From Phocaeicola_A sp963624095 (GTDB taxonomy: Bacteria; Bacteroidota; Bacteroidia; Bacteroidales; Bacteroidaceae), in NCBI GenBank assembly GCA_963624095.1, contig CAVFNZ010000041.1:1-18588 (forward strand): a DNA stretch of 18,588 bases. Direction: 5' to 3'. How positions within the stretch are numbered: position 1 is the first letter of the stretch; every line of letters begins with the position of its first letter. Position numbers and translations under genes: made by a program. Below the pieces are notes generated by a model. That model saw nothing but the letters and a program-made list of their open reading frames with translations, did no database searches and was not told the origin of the DNA. Positions 7,029 through 13,852 of this stretch are shown piece after piece.

Positions 7029-8447
7029 TTACTTCATGTCTTTGAACCTGCTGTAGATTACCTTCAGCGACAACTTGTCCTTGTTGCCCTTCAGCTTGGC
7101 GAAGTTCAGCCCCAGGTCGTGGCGCACGCTGACGATGACCGTTTGGCTGTTAACCGTCTGCGTCACCATGGTGATGGGTATCAGCACGACCTTGTTCCAG
7201 TCCGCGTCCTTGTTGTATCCTGTCGGGTCGTTGCGTTTCTTGCTGCGCAACTTGTTCACATAGTAAGCGATGTTGCTGAACTCGTAGCGGTTGTAAGTGT
7301 CAGAGAATGTGGTGTAGAACGACGTGTTGTTGTCGGGCACCTTGTTGTTCTCGAAGTAGGTGTTCAGTTCCGACTTCGGAATCATCAGCAATGTCTGTGG
7401 TGTCTCCATCTGGAACTTCTCGTCGTTGAAGTTGTTGTACTTCGTCAAGGTCAGCTGTGCGGAGTTGATGGTATCGTTCAGCGAGAGGTCGTCAATCGGG
7501 AGCGTCACTTCCGTGAAGATGCCGGCGGGTGTCTGTAGGTAAGTACACTCCTCGTCGGCTATCAGCCTCTCCAAGTTGGTCGTCTTGAAGTGATTGGCCT
7601 GAATTACCTCGCTTGTGGCGGCGAACTGCGCCACACCCGTTACCAATGAGTCCGCCGTACCCGTTGAGCTGTCGATGTAGTAATCGAAGTAGACATTCAA
7701 GTGCGCCTGGTCGATATTCAACACCGTACCGTCGCCCTGCGAACATCTGAAGTAGAAACCCTTACAGATGTTCTCTATGAAAGCTTCCGTGTTGGCGTAG
7801 TATTGCTTGCCGGTGATGTTGCCGCTCTCATCCGTCTCGTAGTATTTCTGCAACATCTGTGTGCCATAGTCGTCCGGCAGGATGATGCGCACGTTGGGAT
7901 AGTACGAGCTGGTCCACCGCAGCGAGTCTTTCACCGTCTTGTCCACTGCCGCGTAAACCTTCGTAGCTATCGGACTCTGCGTGGTGTCGTAATAGTCGGC
8001 CGGGTTCAGGTCGGTGTAGTAGTTCTGCTCCTCGTCCATTCTCTTTGACAGCGGGTAAACCTCCAGGGTTTGTGCGTTCAGCGAGTCGCCAAAGTAGGAG
8101 GTAAAATAAAGGCGAAGCTCTGTCAGCTTCGCTTTGACGGTGCCGTCACTCTCTCTCTTGATGTGCTCCGGGAACTCGAAATTCTCCAAGCAGTTGAACT
8201 GCGCCAAGAAGTCCGCCTCGAAGGCCGTTTGGCTGTACGGGTCTGTGTACTTGCCCAGGTAGGCCGTGGATGTCTTCGCCAACAGTGATTCGGCCAAGAT
8301 GGATTTTGTGGTTACGTCGTATTGGTCAACCGTCACTTCCACTTCATCGCCTTTCGGCATGGTCTCTTGTCCGATGGTGGAAGTGTTATCATCGCAGGCC
8401 GCGAATGCCAAGGCGGCAAACATCAAGCCTAAATAGCTTACTTTCAT
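7029..8447 (-). CDS. DUF4270 family lipoprotein
   Basis: This 472-aa protein is predicted to be a lipoprotein: MKVSYLGLMFAALAFAAC is a signal sequence with a lipobox and acylated Cys18, followed by acidic residues (CDDNTST) that could act as a Bacteroidetes-type surface-export signal. The segment with YLGKYTDPYSQTAFEADFLA, the spacing to the lipobox, and the overall length match the Bacteroidetes family DUF4270 as I remember it. The family function is not established. The open frame runs 146 codons further upstream, but that extension overlaps the GT5 gene and lacks protein character, whereas the internal Met gives a clean lipoprotein signal. It lies 32 nt downstream of the GT5-like gene and is very likely in its operon. 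Confidence 0.88.
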   Translation of the reverse strand: MKVSYLGLMFAALAFAACDDNTSTIGQETMPKGDEVEVTVDQYDVTTKSILAESLLAKTSTAYLGKYTDPYSQTAFEADFLAQFNCLENFEFPEHIKRESDGTVKAKLTELRLYFTSYFGDSLNAQTLEVYPLSKRMDEEQNYYTDLNPADYYDTTQSPIATKVYAAVDKTVKDSLRWTSSYYPNVRIILPDDYGTQMLQKYYETDESGNITGKQYYANTEAFIENICKGFYFRCSQGDGTVLNIDQAHLNVYFDYYIDSSTGTADSLVTGVAQFAATSEVIQANHFKTTNLERLIADEECTYLQTPAGIFTEVTLPIDDLSLNDTINSAQLTLTKYNNFNDEKFQMETPQTLLMIPKSELNTYFENNKVPDNNTSFYTTFSDTYNRYEFSNIAYYVNKLRSKKRNDPTGYNKDADWNKVVLIPITMVTQTVNSQTVIVSVRHDLGLNFAKLKGNKDKLSLKVIYSRFKDMK

Positions 8448-8479
8448 TTTGTATATTGAGTTGAAAAAACTAATCCTTG

Positions 8480-9292
8480 TTATTCTCCCCACACCGTGTC
8501 GTAGAAGTCGCTGCAGGCGTCGGTGTAGGTCTCTGCCGGTTGGAAGTCCAGCAGAGGCAACTTCACCTCTTTTGTATAGTCTATCAGTTCCTGTGGCGCC
8601 CTCTCGCTGTTGACGATTACGCCGTCGGAGTATTTGATTGCCATCTTCTCCAACGCCATGCACGAGTCGATGCCTTTCAGCTGCTCTTTCTCCGCGTTGG
8701 TGAAGCCCTTTAAGGCCATTCGGGTAGCCAGGTCTTGCCGGATAGGTGTCTTGAAGCATTCTTCGTAGAGAGAGAACACTACCTTTGAGTCTCTGAATGA
8801 GGGCTCTTCCCGATAAGCCGTCTTGATGTAGAACGGAACCATGGAGGCCATCCATCCGTGGCAATGCACGATGTCCGGAGTCCAACGCAATTTCTTCACC
8901 GTCTCCAGTACACCCCGGGCGTAGAACACGGCCCGTTCGTCATTGTCCTCGTACTCGTTCCCGTTCTCGTCGGCCATCATCTGCCGCTTCTGGAAATAGT
9001 CGTCGTTGTCGATGAAATAGACCTGCATCCTTGCTGACTGGATGGACGCGACCTTGATGATAAGCGGATGGTCCGTATCGTTGATTATCAGGTTCATTCC
9101 TGAGAGCCGGATGACTTCGTGCAACTGGTTTCTCCGTTCGTTGATATTTCCCCATTTGGGCATAAAAGTTCTTATTTCTCTACCTTTCTCTTGAATGGCC
9201 TGAGGGAGTTTTCGTCCCCATATGGACATTTCCGTTTCCGGTACGTAAGGAGTTATTTCTTGAGTGATAAATAATACTTTTTTTGCCATCAT
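8480..9292 (-). CDS. Glycogen/starch synthase-like protein, GT5 N-terminal domain only
   Basis: The 270-aa protein matches only the N-terminal Rossmann domain of GT5 glycogen/starch synthases: KVLFITQEITPYVPE at the start, the region ending TPDIVHCHGWMASMVPFYIK, and VVFSLYEECF. Full-length GlgA is about 470-550 aa; the C-terminal GT-B domain is absent, and the frame simply ends before the DUF4270 gene. The ADP-glucose-binding KTGGL motif expected after the first strand is replaced (ETEMSIWGRKLP), so classic synthase activity is doubtful. Short forms of this kind recur in Bacteroides, as I recall, so this is probably not a fresh truncation. Two adjacent ATGs (9292, 9289) could both start it. 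It is divergent from panC, with a TATCTTTG box at 9322-9329 upstream. Confidence 0.85.
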   Translation of the reverse strand: MMAKKVLFITQEITPYVPETEMSIWGRKLPQAIQEKGREIRTFMPKWGNINERRNQLHEVIRLSGMNLIINDTDHPLIIKVASIQSARMQVYFIDNDDYFQKRQMMADENGNEYEDNDERAVFYARGVLETVKKLRWTPDIVHCHGWMASMVPFYIKTAYREEPSFRDSKVVFSLYEECFKTPIRQDLATRMALKGFTNAEKEQLKGIDSCMALEKMAIKYSDGVIVNSERAPQELIDYTKEVKLPLLDFQPAETYTDACSDFYDTVWGE

Positions 9293-9321
9293 TGTGTGAT
9301 CTCTTAGTCTTAAACGTAGCG

Positions 9322-9329
9322 CAAAGATA
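9322..9329 (-). promoter_or_regulatory. Probable -7 box for the GT5/DUF4270 operon
   Basis: CAAAGATA on the plus strand reads TATCTTTG on the minus strand, a full match to the Bacteroides -7 consensus TAnnTTTG, about 30 nt upstream of the start codon. The -33 region about 20 nt further out (CATG on the minus strand) does not match TTTG, so the promoter is only half supported. Confidence 0.45.
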
Positions 9330-9401
9330 CGAACTTTTTGCGAAACCTCCATGTACGTCGCCCAAAAAATCTTTTGATAGAATGCTTTAATATCTTGATT
9401 C

Positions 9402-9418
9402 ATACACTGATAGTGTAT
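9402..9418. promoter_or_regulatory. Palindrome between divergent genes, possible operator
   Basis: ATACACT-GAT-AGTGTAT is a perfect 7-bp inverted repeat with a 3-bp spacer. It lies in the 248-nt region between the divergent GT5-like gene and panC, about 120 nt from either start. The rest of this region is AT-rich with no coding frame; no full consensus panC promoter was found. Confidence 0.35.
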
Positions 9419-9540
9419 TCTCTACGGTCGATAAATAGCCGAATACTTTGCATTATTTTAGTTTATTTCTTCTTTATATGGCAAATAATGTCTTATTTTG
9501 CACCGATTTCAGAAAAGGGGTTTAAATCAAGACTTGTAAA

Positions 9541-10386
9541 ATGAAATTAGTAAAGACTATTAATGAACTACAGGCTGAGTTGGATGCCTTCCGCAAGCAG
9601 GGCAAACGAATCGGTCTGATACCTACGATGGGAGCTTTGCATGCCGGCCATGCTTCCTTGGTAAAGCGTAGTGTGGCCGACAACGACGTCACTGTCGTCA
9701 GCGTGTTTGTGAATCCTACCCAGTTTAATGATAAGAATGACTTGGCCAAGTATCCGCGTAACCTGGAAGCGGACTGTAAGTTGCTCGAACAGGTGGGGGC
9801 TTCGTTCGTCTTCGCCCCCGCGGTGGAGGAGATGTACCCCGAACCCGATACGCGCCGGTTCAGTTTCGCTCCGCTCGACACGGTGATGGAGGGTGCGTTC
9901 CGCCCCGGACATTTCAATGGCGTGGCGCAGATTGTAACGAAACTGTTCGATGCCGTGCAGCCTGATTGTGCCTACTTCGGGGAGAAAGATTTCCAACAGC
10001 TGGCCATAATCCGTGAGATGGTGCGTCAGCTCGGTTACAAACTGACTGTGGTGGGTTGTCCCATCGTTCGTGAAGAGGATGGCTTGGCCTTGAGTAGCCG
10101 CAATGCCCGGCTCTCGGCTGACGAACGCGCCAATGCGCTGAACATTTCCAAGACGTTGTTCAACAGCCGTGCCTACGCAGCTGACCACACCTTGGCGGAG
10201 ACAAAACGGTACGTGGAGGACAGCATTGCCGCGGCACCCGGTTTGCGGTTGGAGTATTACCAGATTGTTGACGGCAACACGCTGCAGCCTGTGGCCAACT
10301 GGGACGACTCGGCGTACATCGTGGGTTGCATCACCGTGTTCTGCGGTGAGGTCCGTTTGATTGATAACATCAAATACAAAGAATAA
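9541..10386 (+). CDS. panC: Pantothenate synthetase
   Basis: PanC condenses pantoate with beta-alanine using ATP to make pantothenate, the precursor of coenzyme A. The 281-aa protein has the full signature set: PTMGALHAGH at 28-37 (the HxGH nucleotide-binding motif), FVNPTQFN, RPGHFNGVAQIVTKLF and FGEKDFQQL, and the KMSKS-equivalent loop with LSSRNARLS. The length is normal (E. coli 283). The start ATG gives the usual short N-terminus. panD, which supplies beta-alanine, starts 15 nt downstream, so the pair forms a functional pantothenate operon. Confidence 0.97.
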   Translation: MKLVKTINELQAELDAFRKQGKRIGLIPTMGALHAGHASLVKRSVADNDVTVVSVFVNPTQFNDKNDLAKYPRNLEADCKLLEQVGASFVFAPAVEEMYPEPDTRRFSFAPLDTVMEGAFRPGHFNGVAQIVTKLFDAVQPDCAYFGEKDFQQLAIIREMVRQLGYKLTVVGCPIVREEDGLALSSRNARLSADERANALNISKTLFNSRAYAADHTLAETKRYVEDSIAAAPGLRLEYYQIVDGNTLQPVANWDDSAYIVGCITVFCGEVRLIDNIKYKE

Positions 10387-10401
10387 AAGCTTAAAAGACC
10401 A

Positions 10402-10752
10402 ATGGTGGTAGAAGTAATGAAATCGAAGCTGCATTGCGCCCGCGTAACGGAGGCCAACCTCAATTACATGGGCAGCATCACCATCGACGAGGACTTGATG
10501 GATGCGGTTGATTTGATCGCCGGTGAGAAAGTGTATATCGCGGACAACAATAACGGAGAGCGTTTCGAGACGTATGTCATCAAGGGCGAACGGGGCTCCG
10601 GGTGTGTCTGCCTGAACGGAGCGGCCGCCCGTAAGGTGCAGGTGGATGACGTTGTCATCATCATGTCCTATGCCTATATGGATTTTGAAGAGGCGAAGAA
10701 GTTCGTTCCGAAAGTGGCTTTCCCCGACGCGAACAACAGACTCACAAAGTAA
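10402..10752 (+). CDS. panD: Aspartate 1-decarboxylase, pyruvoyl-type
   Basis: PanD converts L-aspartate to beta-alanine for PanC. The 116-aa proenzyme contains NYMGSITID; with the ATG at 10402 the self-cleavage pair falls at Gly24-Ser25, exactly the E. coli position, and cleavage yields the pyruvoyl group on Ser25. The start at 10402 is therefore preferred over the in-frame ATG at 10417. The remaining conserved segments (KVYIADNNNGERFETYVI, CLNGAAARKVQ, DVVIIMSYAYM) are present. It is the last gene of the panCD unit, followed by a long perfect hairpin shared with the convergent biotin-carrier gene. Confidence 0.97.
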   Translation: MVVEVMKSKLHCARVTEANLNYMGSITIDEDLMDAVDLIAGEKVYIADNNNGERFETYVIKGERGSGCVCLNGAAARKVQVDDVVIIMSYAYMDFEEAKKFVPKVAFPDANNRLTK

Positions 10753-10763
10753 AAGACAAAAGG

Positions 10764-10813
10764 AGTATACAGAGAGAGGGATACCCCATCGGGTATCCCT
10801 CTCTCTGTATACT
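10764..10813. terminator. Perfect 23-bp-stem hairpin between panD and biotin carrier gene
   Basis: The arms at 10764-10786 and 10791-10813 are perfectly complementary over 23 bp around a CATC loop; the core is GAGAGAGGGATACCC. It fills most of the 74-nt gap between two convergent genes and should serve both transcripts. On the minus strand a T-rich tract (CCTTTTGTCTTTT) follows the stem; on the plus strand no T-run follows. Confidence 0.75.
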
Positions 10814-10826
10814 GTCCGTAGACGGC

Positions 10827-11267
10827 TTATCCAATCACGACGAGGTCTGTGCCCTCCATTACGGAGTCGCCTACCTTCACGTTGACGGCCGTTATCTGTC
10901 CGTCGCGGTCGGCATTGATGGTGTTCTCCATCTTCATGGCCTCCAGCACGACTACCGTCTGGCCTTTGGTTACCGTGTCGCCGACGTTTACCTTCACGTC
11001 GATGATAACGCCCGGCAGGGGAGCTTTCACGCCTTTGCCTTTGGCGGGAGCCGCTGCGCTGGCAGCCGGCTTAGCCTCCGCTGCTGCGGCTTGCGGAGCT
11101 GCCGCGGGACGAACTACCGGTTTGATGACCGGCTTCTCTTCCTCTTTCTTCTCCAGTTCTACCTTGTAGGCTACACCGTTCACTTCGACGTTGGCGATGT
11201 TGCCTTCTATCTCACCAACGTTTACCTTGTAATCTTTACCGTTGATTTTATAGTTGAATTCTTTCAT
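10827..11267 (-). CDS. Biotin carboxyl carrier subunit of methylmalonyl-CoA decarboxylase-type complex
   Basis: This 146-aa protein carries biotin between carboxyltransferase and decarboxylase sites. The C-terminal biotinyl domain contains EAMKMEN with Lys112 as the biotinylated residue. An Ala/Pro/Lys-rich flexible linker (about residues 48-80) separates it from an N-terminal beta-rich module (MKEFNYKINGKDYKVNVG). The start was placed at the second Met of the open frame, which gives the conserved N-terminus; the frame opens only three codons earlier. It is the last gene of a minus-strand run with epimerase, carboxyltransferase and a small OadG-tail-like protein. Similar carriers serve oxaloacetate decarboxylase or acyl-CoA carboxylases; the epimerase neighbour favours methylmalonyl-CoA. 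Confidence 0.93.
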   Translation of the reverse strand: MKEFNYKINGKDYKVNVGEIEGNIANVEVNGVAYKVELEKKEEEKPVIKPVVRPAAAPQAAAAEAKPAASAAAPAKGKGVKAPLPGVIIDVKVNVGDTVTKGQTVVVLEAMKMENTINADRDGQITAVNVKVGDSVMEGTDLVVIG

Positions 11268-11296
11268 CTTTCTCAATCGATTTTTAGTGGTTTAAC

Positions 11297-11488
11297 TTAT
11301 TTCCTTTGAGGCAACGCGCGCAGTACATGCCACTTGCCGCTCCATGCGGTGTGGGCGCGACGGATGGTGAGCACCTGTTCCTCCACGTCATGCACTCCGC
11401 CCAATGTCTCGTACAGAGCCATGGCGATAGCCGCGTAGACGTCTCCGCATTCGCATTGGGCCTTCTTTGTTTGTTCTTTGTCTTTCAT
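11297..11488 (-). CDS. Small protein resembling the cytosolic tail of OadG
   Basis: A 63-aa protein lies between the carboxyltransferase gene (51 nt upstream) and the biotin-carrier gene (29 nt downstream), on the same strand. It has no membrane segment. Segments such as DVYAAIAMALYETLGGVHDV, VLTIRR and the final SGKWHVLR resemble, from memory, the C-terminal tail of Bacteroidetes OadG-type gamma subunits (AAI-ALY--, VHD-E--VLTI, SPWSSKIY-LR). OadG tails help assemble decarboxylase complexes, so an assembly role is a reasonable inference but unproven. Two cysteines near the N-terminus (CEC, about residues 12-14) could bind metal. Conserved position in the operon supports a real gene. Confidence 0.7.
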   Translation of the reverse strand: MKDKEQTKKAQCECGDVYAAIAMALYETLGGVHDVEEQVLTIRRAHTAWSGKWHVLRALPQRK

Positions 11489-11539
11489 TGTGAAAAATCT
11501 TTTCTTGTTGATGAAATCCTTTGAAGTAACACTCTTCCG

Positions 11540-13093
11540 TTAGAGAGGAATGTTGCCGTGTTTCTTGGCAGGGTTCGTCACTTTCTTTGTCTGCAGCTGA
11601 GCCAAAGCGCGGATGATGCGGAAACGCGTGTTGCGCGGTTCGATGACATCATCGATGTAGCCATACTTGGCCGCATTGTACGGGTTGGCGAACAGCTTGG
11701 TGTATTCCGTCTCCTTCTCCGCCATGAACGCCTTCGGGTCTTCCGCCTCTTTGGCTTCCTTCGCATAGAGAACCTCCACGGCACCGGCACCGCCCATCAC
11801 GGCGATTTCGGCTGACGGCCATGCGTAGTTCATGTCGCCGCGCAGCTGCTTGCAGCTCATCACGATGTGCGAACCTCCGTAGGACTTGCGCAACGTTACC
11901 GTTACCTTGGGTACGGTAGCCTCTCCATAGGCGTAGAGCAACTTGGCGCCGTGCAGGATGACGGCGTTGTACTCCTGGCCTGTTCCCGGAAGGAATCCCG
12001 GAACGTCAACCAACGAAACGATAGGGATGTTGAACGCGTCGCAGAAACGGACGAAACGTGCGCCCTTGCGGGATGCGTTGCAGTCCAACACGCCGGCGTA
12101 TCTCGACGGCTGGTTGGCGACGATACCTACGGACTGTCCGTTGAACCGTGCGAAACCGATGATGATATTGGTAGCGTAGTTCTTCTGAATCTCCAGGAAT
12201 TCACCGTTGTCCACAATGGCACCGATTACCTTGTACATGTCGTAAGCCTTGTTGGGGTTGTCGGGGATAATCTCGTTCAACAGGTCTTCCTTGCGGTCGA
12301 TGGGGTCTGTGCATTCAACGTACGGAGCCTCTTCCATGTTGTTTTGCGGCATGTAGCTGAGCAGCTTGCGGATTAACGCCAAGCCCTCTTCCTCGGTCTG
12401 TGCGGTGAAGTGGCAAACGCCCGATTTGGTTGAGTGTACGCTTGCGCCACCCAAGTCTTCCTGGCTAACATCCTCGCCGGTAACGGTTTTCACCACCTTC
12501 GGTCCGGTAAGGAACATGTAGGAAGTGCCTTCCATCATCAGCGTGAAGTCGGTCAACGCCGGTGAGTAAACCGCGCCACCCGCGCAAGGACCGAAGATTC
12601 CTGAAATCTGCGGAATGACACCCGAAGCGAGGATGTTGCGCTGGAATATCTCGGCATATCCGGCCAAGGCGTTGATGCCTTCCTGGATACGCGCGCCACC
12701 GGAGTCGTTCAGTCCGATGCAAGGAGCGCCCATCTTCATGGCCAAATCCATTACCTTACAGATTTTCAGTGCCATTGTCTCGGACAGGGAACCGCCGAAC
12801 ACGGTGAAGTCCTGTGCAAAGACATATACCAACCGTCCGTCAATCGTACCGTAGCCTGTTACCACACCATCACCGGGGAAGGATTTCTTCTCCTGTCCGA
12901 AGTTGGTACAGCGGTGTCTGACGAACATATCAAGTTCTTCAAAACTTCCTTTGTCCAAAAGCATAGTGATGCGTTCGCGGGCCGTGTATTTCCCTTTTGC
13001 GTGTTGCTTTTCGATGGCTTTCTCACCACCTCCTAAGCGAGCCTGTGTGCGAAGCTCCACCAGCTCTTTGATTTTTTCTACTTGATTGCTCAT
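11540..13093 (-). CDS. mmdA: Acyl-CoA carboxyltransferase, methylmalonyl-CoA decarboxylase alpha subunit
   Basis: This 517-aa carboxyltransferase moves the carboxyl group between methylmalonyl-CoA (or propionyl-CoA) and carrier-bound biotin. Both crotonase-like halves are complete. The N-half has the acyl-CoA site GGARIQEGINALAGYAEIF and GPCAGGAVYSPAL. The C-half has DVPGFLPGTGQEYN and the biotin-side loop with LRKSYGGSHIVMSCKQL. The length is typical (about 510-520 aa). With the epimerase gene immediately upstream (21 nt) it fits the succinate-to-propionate route of Bacteroides. PccB of propionyl-CoA carboxylase is a close relative; no biotin carboxylase gene is present here, which favours the decarboxylase reading. 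Confidence 0.93.
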   Translation of the reverse strand: MSNQVEKIKELVELRTQARLGGGEKAIEKQHAKGKYTARERITMLLDKGSFEELDMFVRHRCTNFGQEKKSFPGDGVVTGYGTIDGRLVYVFAQDFTVFGGSLSETMALKICKVMDLAMKMGAPCIGLNDSGGARIQEGINALAGYAEIFQRNILASGVIPQISGIFGPCAGGAVYSPALTDFTLMMEGTSYMFLTGPKVVKTVTGEDVSQEDLGGASVHSTKSGVCHFTAQTEEEGLALIRKLLSYMPQNNMEEAPYVECTDPIDRKEDLLNEIIPDNPNKAYDMYKVIGAIVDNGEFLEIQKNYATNIIIGFARFNGQSVGIVANQPSRYAGVLDCNASRKGARFVRFCDAFNIPIVSLVDVPGFLPGTGQEYNAVILHGAKLLYAYGEATVPKVTVTLRKSYGGSHIVMSCKQLRGDMNYAWPSAEIAVMGGAGAVEVLYAKEAKEAEDPKAFMAEKETEYTKLFANPYNAAKYGYIDDVIEPRNTRFRIIRALAQLQTKKVTNPAKKHGNIPL

Positions 13094-13114
13094 AACAATT
13101 AATTCTCTTTATAA

Positions 13115-13519
13115 TTAATGTTCACAAAGTTCTGTCAGTACGCCCAATGTCGATTTCGGGTGAAGGAAGGCGATGTTCAGTCCCTCAGCCCCTTTGCGCG
13201 GAGCCTTGTCAATCAGACGGATGCCTTTCGACTCGGCGTGAGCCAAAGCGTTGGCTACACCGTCCTCGATAGCGAAGGCTACATGGTGTACACCCGCGCC
13301 CTTGTTCTCGATAAATTTTGCGATTGTACTATCCGGACTTGTCGGCTCCAGCAGTTCCAGCTTCGTGTCGCCGACTTTCAGGAAGGCTGTCCTTACCTTT
13401 TGGTCTTCCACTACCTCGATGTTGTAACACTTCAGTCCCAAGACCTCCTCATAATAAGGCAACGCCTCTTCGATGCTTTTCACGGCAATGCCCAGATGCT
13501 CAATGTGCGAAATCTTCAT
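13115..13519 (-). CDS. mce: Methylmalonyl-CoA epimerase
   Basis: This 134-aa vicinal-oxygen-chelate (glyoxalase-fold) enzyme interconverts the (2R) and (2S) forms of methylmalonyl-CoA. MKISHIEHLGIAV opens the first beta-alpha-beta-beta-beta module with metal ligand His8. KLELLEP (about 53-59), GVHHVAFAI (His78/79) and the C-terminal TELCEH (Glu130) hold the other expected ligand positions. The length is normal. It is the first gene of the minus-strand operon and provides the epimer required by the carboxyltransferase encoded next to it. Confidence 0.95.
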   Translation of the reverse strand: MKISHIEHLGIAVKSIEEALPYYEEVLGLKCYNIEVVEDQKVRTAFLKVGDTKLELLEPTSPDSTIAKFIENKGAGVHHVAFAIEDGVANALAHAESKGIRLIDKAPRKGAEGLNIAFLHPKSTLGVLTELCEH

Positions 13520-13852
13520 AGTTCTATGTTTTATTTAGATGGTTAAATTAACCGGTTGTTTGAAATTGAATACAAAGGAACGTATTTTGGACAGAATGGA
13601 GAAATATTTCTTCAATTATTTGCGTCCAAGGGGTGTTAATAATGGGTAAACTTCCTCTGTCCGTCCCGTTTCCCCTTGCTTATTGTTACCATTGTCGGCA
13701 TTATTAGTCACGCAAATAACCTCTCCCTTTCTTTTTGTCAACAGTGAATACGAAACGTTGCCAATACGAAAAGGCTGGGTCGGACAAGAAATATACCATA
13801 CAGAGCGTCAGTGAAAATGGTTCTCTAAGCGTAATAGAATAAAAAAGCGAAG
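13520..13852. other. Divergent intergenic region, mce / hydrolase
   Basis: No credible gene is seen in these 333 nt; a minus-strand frame at 13704-14000 overlaps the hydrolase signal-peptide region and has no protein-like features. Visible elements: overlapping palindromes next to mce (13541-13557), a degenerate leftward -7 box (TTCCTTTG on the minus strand, 13573-13580), and a short direct repeat AATACGAAA at 13747-13755 and 13763-13771 (16-bp period). Confidence 0.5.
13541..13557. promoter_or_regulatory. Overlapping palindromes in the mce leader, possible operator
   Basis: GGTTAAATTAACC (13541-13553) is a perfect odd palindrome and shares bases with AACCGGTT (13550-13557). Together they sit 22-38 nt upstream of the mce start, between it and a degenerate -7 box at 13573-13580. 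That is a position where a repressor or RNA structure could act. No regulator is identified. Confidence 0.3.

Noticed and set aside
8448..8885. 146-codon extension of the DUF4270 frame
   Set aside because: It overlaps the GT5 gene and has no protein character; the internal start gives a perfect lipoprotein signal.
11540..13093. Propionyl-CoA carboxylase (PccB) as the primary call
   Set aside because: No biotin carboxylase subunit is encoded nearby, and the carrier/OadG-like neighbours fit a decarboxylase; kept only as an alternative.
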